The notes below the pieces were generated by a model, which was not told the DNA's origin, ran no database searches, and worked only from the letters and a program-made list of their open reading frames with translations. From Bacteroidia bacterium (GTDB taxonomy: Bacteria > Bacteroidota > Bacteroidia > J057): DNA of 64,000 bases. How positions within the stretch are numbered: the first letter of the stretch is position 1; the number at the start of each line of letters is the position of its first letter. The translations under genes were made by a program, and so were the position numbers. Below are positions 59,168 to 64,000 of the stretch, one piece after another. The stretch is taken from assembly GCA_033391075.1 (NCBI GenBank), contig JAWPMV010000002.1, forward strand, positions 112,399 to 176,398. Direction: 5' to 3'.

Positions 59168-59767
59168 GTGAATTTTTTACAGCCTTTAGAGGACTTTTTT
59201 ATCCGCTTAGCGCCTTTTTACTACCCGATCTTCGTGATACCCTTCATGGCAGATACCGGAATTAGGACCATAGAAGTCTACCGCGCGAACTGGGAGGATA
59301 TTGGCACCAGCAACGGCCTTCCCACCCTGGATGTTCAGCGCAAAGGCTCAGAGGTGAAAGAGGATTTCGTTCATATCACAGCCAGCACCTTTCGTTTGCT
59401 TATGGACTATAAAACTGAGCGTGAACCGCTCTTTGGGCCCGAGCCACTCTTTACCTCCGTTTCGCCCCGCACTAAAGGAGATAGACTTACCACCCGTTCT
59501 ATTAGCTGGATTGTCAAGGAGCTTAAAAGTAGGTGTATGGCTTTGGGCCAGGTCATTGATCCCAATGGCCAAAAGACTGCCCACAGCCTTCGCCACTTTT
59601 TTGGAACCGAGCAAATGACCCATACCGGAAGACTTGAAGAGGTTGCAGATGATATAGGCCATCATAGCACCGAGAATACGAAGCGCTATTCGCGCAAAGC
59701 GCGGGAGGAGAGCCGCGCGAAAAGGGCGGTGGACTTTTTTGAGGGGAGGATTTTGAGAATTCTGTAA
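59168..59767 (+). pseudogene. Truncated tyrosine recombinase
   Basis: An open frame of 199 codons, starting only with GTG, contains the catalytic domain of a second, unrelated tyrosine recombinase: DTGIRTIEVYRANWEDI with Arg, QRKGSEVKEDFV with Lys, HSLRHFFGTEQM with His/Arg, and IGHHSTENTKRYSRKA with the terminal His and Tyr. The core-binding N-terminal domain is absent and the 150 bp upstream contain stops in this frame, so it is probably a decayed integrase. It shows less similarity to the integrase 160 bp upstream than would be expected for a recent copy. Confidence 0.7.
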
Positions 59768-59841
59768 AAAGAGGGACGGCCACGGAACGAACCAAATCCG
59801 CTGCTTAAGGGATTTTCAAAGACAAACCATTTAACAAGTGC

Positions 59842-60483
59842 TTATGATTTTGTACCAGAAGCCACAAAGACCCCAGCTCGATTAAAGCTATGATCCAATG
59901 AAAAATCTTTAACTCTTGGTTCTAAATACTGCCAAATGGGCCGAGTAACTTCTCCTTTCCCAATCCACTCGACAAACGCTCCTCTAAGTGTTCGCTTTTC
60001 CATGTACCAGTCCATAATAACGATCTTGCCTCCAGGTCTTAACAAAGAAAGAAACTTGTCAATAACCTGCTGCCAGTCAGGAAAGCCAGATAAGCCTAGA
60101 TCGCAAATAATTGCATCTATGGTAACAGGGAGTTCGTTTTTTGAAAGTTCCTCCAGCCATTTTTGATCGACTTTTCTGACATCCTGATTTATTAATTGAA
60201 TATTTTTCCAATCATTATGTTGAACCTTAGTTTCTGCCTTTTCAAGCATTCCCGGTGAAATATCAACCCCCAGGATCAGCCCTGTATCCTGAAGATATTC
60301 CTGGAAATATTCAAAATTTTGCCCTGTCCCACAGGGTACATTCAGGACAGTTTGCCCTGGTTGTAATCCCAGTTCTTTGACTGCATAATTACGGGCTTTG
60401 TGATAGTACGCCTTGGGTGAAAAAATATCATATACCCTGGAAAATTTGTTATAGTATTTAGTGGCTCTTTCTTGCTTGTCCAT
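59842..60483 (-). CDS. Class I SAM-dependent methyltransferase
   Basis: A 213-residue cytoplasmic methyltransferase. Motif I is TVLNVPCGTGQNFEYF (about 45-60), with the acidic end of strand 2 in LILGVDISPGMLEKAE and motif post-II in AIICDLGLSGFPDWQQVID; LLRPGGKIVIMDW follows. It resembles the UbiE-like group, but the substrate is unknown. It lies at the end of a minus-strand run with an ICMT-type methyltransferase and the Fur/metal genes, which may link it to lipid or metal stress responses. Confidence 0.85.
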   Translation of the reverse strand: MDKQERATKYYNKFSRVYDIFSPKAYYHKARNYAVKELGLQPGQTVLNVPCGTGQNFEYFQEYLQDTGLILGVDISPGMLEKAETKVQHNDWKNIQLINQDVRKVDQKWLEELSKNELPVTIDAIICDLGLSGFPDWQQVIDKFLSLLRPGGKIVIMDWYMEKRTLRGAFVEWIGKGEVTRPIWQYLEPRVKDFSLDHSFNRAGVFVASGTKS

Positions 60484-60556
60484 GAATATTAGCTGAGTGA
60501 AGCATGTTACCTTATGTCCCGTACTATTTTATAATAATTGGTTGATTTGATCGACC

Positions 60557-61153
60557 TTAAATCCAACGCTTTACCTGTTTGCAGTACCGAGTATATTCAT
60601 CGCCATGCGCTTTTTCTAAAAAAGCTTCTTCTAAGCGAACTTGTATCTGGACAGCATAAATGGCCAAAACCACAATAAGCAAGGTGAAAGCATTAGGAAT
60701 CACCAGGAACAAACCCAGATCGGCGATAATAATGCCGAAGAAAATTGGATTGCGAGAAATGGAAAATAGTCCCTTGTTAACGAGTTGGGTCTCATTTTTT
60801 TCGTCTATGCCAATTCTCCACGAGTTCGCCATTTGAAGCTGAGCGATAAATATCCAGATGAGAGAACCATGCAGAAGCCCCCAACCAATCATTTCAAGGA
60901 CAGGATACTCCAGATACCAAAATGGTAGATAATATTGATACCAATCATTTTTGATAGCATTGACCGCAACAATTGCCAGCTCGAAATAGGAAATGATTTT
61001 GAAGACCTTTCCATTAAAGCCATGGGCATCATCAGAGTTGTCAAAGGTCAGGGGGTTGATACCAGAACTTTTCCAAAGGAGATATGAGCGTATGACAAAT
61101 ACGATCAGGAAAAAGACCAGGAAAAAGATGAAGAGGTATAATTGACTTGTCAT
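60557..61153 (-). CDS. Isoprenylcysteine methyltransferase-like membrane protein
   Basis: A 198-residue membrane protein with about five helices. ATG 61153 is preferred to an in-frame TTG at 61168. The C-terminal part has LVNKGLFSISRNPIFFGIII and LEEAFLEKAHGDEYTRYCKQVKRW, the conserved SAM-binding block of the ICMT/PEMT family. In bacteria the substrate of these enzymes is mostly unknown; several occur beside heavy-metal transporters. It lies 51 bp downstream of the Fur-type regulator on the same strand. Confidence 0.82.
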   Translation of the reverse strand: MTSQLYLFIFFLVFFLIVFVIRSYLLWKSSGINPLTFDNSDDAHGFNGKVFKIISYFELAIVAVNAIKNDWYQYYLPFWYLEYPVLEMIGWGLLHGSLIWIFIAQLQMANSWRIGIDEKNETQLVNKGLFSISRNPIFFGIIIADLGLFLVIPNAFTLLIVVLAIYAVQIQVRLEEAFLEKAHGDEYTRYCKQVKRWI

Positions 61154-61204
61154 ATCATTTTTTGACAAAAATACTCCCTCATTCTATGCAATGGTATTGC
61201 AAAG

Positions 61205-61621
61205 TCAGTCCTGACATTTCTTACAGGTCCCTTTGATCGTCATTCTGGTCTCTTGAGCGGTATATCCTTCTGGTAAAGTGGTCGGTGGAAGAATAATAGA
61301 TTCCAGGCACTCAACCGATCCGCATATTAAACAATGAAAATGGGGGTGCCGATCAACATGATGCAATTCCTCACAATGTTCTTTGCAAAGGGCATATTTT
61401 ACTTCCGAGACTCCATTTGGAATGCTATGGATAATGCCTTTTTCTTCAAAGGTTTTTAAGGTACGGTATATGGTTATTCTGTCTGATTTGGGAAAGTCTT
61501 CTTCCAATTCATTCAATCCGAACACAGCCCCCTTCTGTAAGAAATGCTTTAACAAAAGTTGTCTCATTGGGGTGATCCGAACAGATTTTTGTTCCAGAAT
61601 AGCATCAACCGTTTTCATCAT
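61205..61621 (-). CDS. Fur family metal-responsive regulator
   Basis: A 138-residue regulator. A winged helix (RITPMRQLLLKHFLQ; DRITIYRTLKTFEEKGIIHSI) precedes a metal-binding dimerisation part: HHVDRHPHFHCLICGSVECLE and the C-terminal CKKCQD supply the two CxxC zinc pairs and the regulatory His cluster. This fits Fur, Zur or a related sensor. It follows the CDF transporter gene by 25 bp on the minus strand and is probably the regulator of the metal-efflux genes around it. Confidence 0.9.
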   Translation of the reverse strand: MMKTVDAILEQKSVRITPMRQLLLKHFLQKGAVFGLNELEEDFPKSDRITIYRTLKTFEEKGIIHSIPNGVSEVKYALCKEHCEELHHVDRHPHFHCLICGSVECLESIILPPTTLPEGYTAQETRMTIKGTCKKCQD

Positions 61622-61646
61622 TTTTGGATTTTTGAATTGAAAGGAG

Positions 61647-62441
61647 TTAAGATTTAGAGAGTTTCAAAATCCGAATTGCTCCCCTGATTACTACTAGAAA
61701 CACGATGCTGCCAATAATTAGATCAGGGTAGCGAGAGTTTGTTGCGTAGACTAGTACTCCGGCGACAATCACTCCCAAGTTGACGATAATATCGTTGGAA
61801 GTAAAAATCCAACTGGCCTTCATATGGGCATCCTCACTTTTTGCCTTATATATCAGGTACAGGGAAATGCCATTACCAACTAAGGCTAGTGCTGAAACAA
61901 TGATCATGGTTTGAAATACCGGAATTTCTCCATAGCCCACAAAACGCCGAATGACTTCAAAGAACCCCAATACGGCCAAGGCCATTTGAAAATATCCGCT
62001 AATGCCCGCTACTTTTTTCTTGCGGGAAACGGCTGCTCCTACCGCTAATAAACTCAAGGCATACACGATCGCATCAGCCAACATATCTAATGAGTCAGCG
62101 ATTAATCCCATAGAATTTGCCAGCCAACCATAAGTCATTTCAAGCAGGAAAAAGCCGAAGTTGATGCCCAGAACCCACCATAGTATGGTACGTTCATGAT
62201 TTTCCTGTTTGGGTAAAGTTTCCTCAGTTTGTATCGTTTTAAGTAAACGATCATTGAGATTCAGTTGATGAATGGCTGTGTAAATGGGCTTAATTTCTCC
62301 GAGGTGGTACACGACCAGTTTTCGATTTGGAAGATCAAAATCTAAGTGTTCGACTTCCTCAAATGGTTCCAATTGCATACGGATCATCTGTTCTTCTGCA
62401 GAACAGTCCATTTTGGCAATATGAAAAGTAGATTTATTCAT
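61647..62441 (-). CDS. CDF-family cation efflux protein with N-terminal metal-binding-like domain
   Basis: A 264-residue protein. ATG 62441 overlaps the stop of the ATPase gene by 4 bp; a longer open frame lies in the ATPase gene and is not real. The N-terminal 65 residues (FHIAKMDCSAEEQMIRMQLEPFEEVEHLDF) resemble an HMA domain with only one Cys in the metal loop. Then come CDF helices: FFLLEMTYGWLANSMGLIADSLDMLADA with the Asp metal sites and KASWIFTSNDIIVNLGVIVAGVL with the second pair (SND, where HxxxD is common). It exports a divalent metal such as Zn or Co. Confidence 0.85.
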   Translation of the reverse strand: MNKSTFHIAKMDCSAEEQMIRMQLEPFEEVEHLDFDLPNRKLVVYHLGEIKPIYTAIHQLNLNDRLLKTIQTEETLPKQENHERTILWWVLGINFGFFLLEMTYGWLANSMGLIADSLDMLADAIVYALSLLAVGAAVSRKKKVAGISGYFQMALAVLGFFEVIRRFVGYGEIPVFQTMIIVSALALVGNGISLYLIYKAKSEDAHMKASWIFTSNDIIVNLGVIVAGVLVYATNSRYPDLIIGSIVFLVVIRGAIRILKLSKS

Positions 62442-64000
62442 GATGATTTTTGATAGGCCAGTAAGCGCAGTGCATTTGCTACGACAACCAAAGTAGAACC
62501 TTCGTGCGCGACTACCGCAGGTCCAATATCGGCTATACCCGAAATTGTCAGGGGAATCAGAATCACGACCATTCCCAAACTGAGCCATAAGTTTTGCTTG
62601 ATGATGCGCTTAGCCTTTCGACTTAGCCCAATTGCAAAAGGCAGGTTATCGAGTTTGTCAGCCATAAGTGCAATGTCGGCAGTTTCGAGAGCTACATCAG
62701 AACCTGCTGCTCCCATCGCAATGCCAACCGTGCTTTTTGCCATCGCAGGTGCGTCGTTTACCCCATCCCCAACCATGGCCACTTCTCCTTCTTCTTTCAA
62801 TTTTTCGATGGCAGCTACTTTGTCTTCAGGGAGCAAACTTCCCATGGGATCAGTGATTCCAATGTCCTTGGCAACTGCATCTGCGACTTTTTGATTATCA
62901 CCTGTTAGCATAATCATACGTTTGATTCCAACGCCTTTTAATGCTGTGAGGGTGGCTTTTGCTTCAGGGCGGGCAACATCCATGACAGAAATAATTCCTA
63001 AATACTGCTTGTCCCGATGAACAATCATTGTGGTGTGTCCTCCGGCCTCTAGTTCCGCCATTTTCTTATCAAGTTCACGGGGGATATCCTCTCCCGTCAA
63101 TTCCTTGAATAGTCTGCGGTTACCGATATGAACGATTTGACCTTGAAGCTGAGCTTTTATCCCTCGAGCGGTCAAGGCCTCCAGATTCTGCGCTTCGGGA
63201 ATTTCTTTATCTGCTAATTCTTTTTTGCCCCCTTCAATAATAGCCGAAGCCAGGGGATGGTCGCTTAATTCTTCCACAGCTATAGCTACTGTCAGTAACT
63301 CTTCCTTCGGGATTTCTCTATAGGGAATTGCATTCGTCAATCTGGGTTTTCCTTCAGTCAGAGTTCCTGTTTTATCAAAAGCGACAGCACTCAAACTGCC
63401 GAGGTCTTCCAATGGGCGACCTCCTTTGATGAGTACTCCTTGTCTGGCAGCTCGTGCAACACCCGCCAATACTGCACTTGGAGTTGAAATCGCCAGGGCG
63501 CAGGGAGAAGCTGCTACCAAAACGGCCATGGCCCGGTAAAAACTTTCAGCAAATGTTTCATCCAGCACCAGAAAGGCAAAGAGTAACAAAACTACCAAAC
63601 CCAATACAGCTGGAACAAAGTATCGTTCAAATTTATCTGTCAGTTGCTGAGTCGGTGATTTTTGCGTTTCTGCTTCTTTGACTAGCGTGATCAAACGGGA
63701 TAAGGTGCTGTCTTTGGCTAATTTTAACACTTTTATTTCCAGGGCAGAACTCCCATTAATGGTTCCTGCAAAAGCGCGGTTTTCAGCAGGTAGGGTAATG
63801 AGGTCATAATTCGCATTCGGATTATCTACTGGACGTTTGTCTACCGGCATACTTTCACCGGTAATGGGTGCCTGATTGACTGCACTAGTCCCTTTAATGA
63901 TAACTCCATCAGCCGCAATTTTGGTATTGGGTTTAACGACAATAATATCCCCTAAGGCTAATTCGTCCACACTGACCTCTACTGTTTCTCCATTACGCTT
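62438..64000 (-). CDS. P1B-type metal-transporting ATPase (N-terminus off right edge)
   Basis: The C-terminal 520 residues of a heavy-metal P-type ATPase; the frame continues past 64000, so no start is visible (the GTG at 63970 is internal). Motifs: actuator ITGESMPVDK, membrane metal site SPCALAISTPSAV, phosphorylation DKTGTLTEGK, the SDHPLASAI nucleotide motif, MLTGDNQKVA and hinge GDGVNDAPA. The SPC motif in place of CPC is that of the P1B-4 group (Co, Zn, Fe or Cd). It overlaps the CDF gene by 4 bp. It is the first visible gene of an efflux operon with CDF, Fur and two methyltransferases. Confidence 0.93.
   Translation of the reverse strand, partial: KRNGETVEVSVDELALGDIIVVKPNTKIAADGVIIKGTSAVNQAPITGESMPVDKRPVDNPNANYDLITLPAENRAFAGTINGSSALEIKVLKLAKDSTLSRLITLVKEAETQKSPTQQLTDKFERYFVPAVLGLVVLLLFAFLVLDETFAESFYRAMAVLVAASPCALAISTPSAVLAGVARAARQGVLIKGGRPLEDLGSLSAVAFDKTGTLTEGKPRLTNAIPYREIPKEELLTVAIAVEELSDHPLASAIIEGGKKELADKEIPEAQNLEALTARGIKAQLQGQIVHIGNRRLFKELTGEDIPRELDKKMAELEAGGHTTMIVHRDKQYLGIISVMDVARPEAKATLTALKGVGIKRMIMLTGDNQKVADAVAKDIGITDPMGSLLPEDKVAAIEKLKEEGEVAMVGDGVNDAPAMAKSTVGIAMGAAGSDVALETADIALMADKLDNLPFAIGLSRKAKRIIKQNLWLSLGMVVILIPLTISGIADIGPAVVAHEGSTLVVVANALRLLAYQKSS

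Noticed and set aside
62442..62588. Extended N-terminus for the CDF protein
   Set aside because: It overlaps the conserved end of the P-type ATPase in a different frame; the ATGA overlap start at 62441 fits an operon.

Overview
The window is bacterial DNA from a member of the Bacteroidota. Several signs agree: conjugation genes of the Bacteroidetes Tra set (DUF4134/DUF4133 families, TraG, TraJ, TraK, TraM, TraN), a BtgA/MobB/MobC-type mobilisation operon, secreted proteins ending in type IX secretion (T9SS) sorting domains, TPR-type histidine kinases and DUF1593 lipoproteins. The genus cannot be told from the sequence. There are no rRNA, tRNA or ribosomal protein genes. A complete set of plasmid functions lies in the middle: iteron origin, Rep_3 initiator, ParA with a small DNA-binding partner, relaxase, coupling protein and T4SS. 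The window is therefore most likely part of a large conjugative plasmid, or an integrated copy of one.

Region 1 (1-14.5 kb) is a catabolic block, all on the minus strand. It holds a GH106 rhamnosidase (cut by the left edge), three type-B carboxylesterases, a pirin-like cupin, an intradiol dioxygenase, a flavodoxin, an ABM-domain lipoprotein, a DUF1593 nucleoside-hydrolase-like lipoprotein and a PQQ dehydrogenase with a cytochrome c motif. A divergent AraC regulator faces it. Together they suggest breakdown of rhamnosylated or esterified phenolic compounds; this is inference. An IS transposase (14.9-15.9 kb) separates this block from the plasmid backbone.

Region 2 (16-35.9 kb) is the plasmid core. 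It contains mobC-mobB-mobA with a probable oriT upstream, radC, a KilA-N protein, a membrane coiled-coil protein, a small HTH gene and a CHAT-STAND-TPR protein. It also contains parA plus a ribbon-helix-helix gene next to a 10-bp-phased repeat array that is probably the centromere, twelve 18-bp iterons with the Rep_3 gene, an AEP-like primase, and a long non-coding stretch with three intrinsic terminators.

Region 3 (36-45.6 kb) is the transfer operon on the plus strand: traE, traF, traG, traJ, traK, traN, traM and a VirB5-like gene. A small ORF and a T9SS-exported ThuA-like protein follow.

Region 4 (45.6-64 kb) is accessory DNA. It has an AT-rich Avs-like STAND protein with an N-terminal nuclease-like motif, flanked by related hairpins; a GNAT/XRE toxin-antitoxin-like pair; a paralogue of an uncharacterised small protein at 35.5 kb; and a T9SS-exported M4 metalloprotease with a beta-barrel-like protein. 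A histidine kinase/response regulator pair, one intact and one truncated tyrosine recombinase, two methyltransferases, and a metal-efflux cluster (Fur, CDF transporter, P1B ATPase cut by the right edge) complete it.
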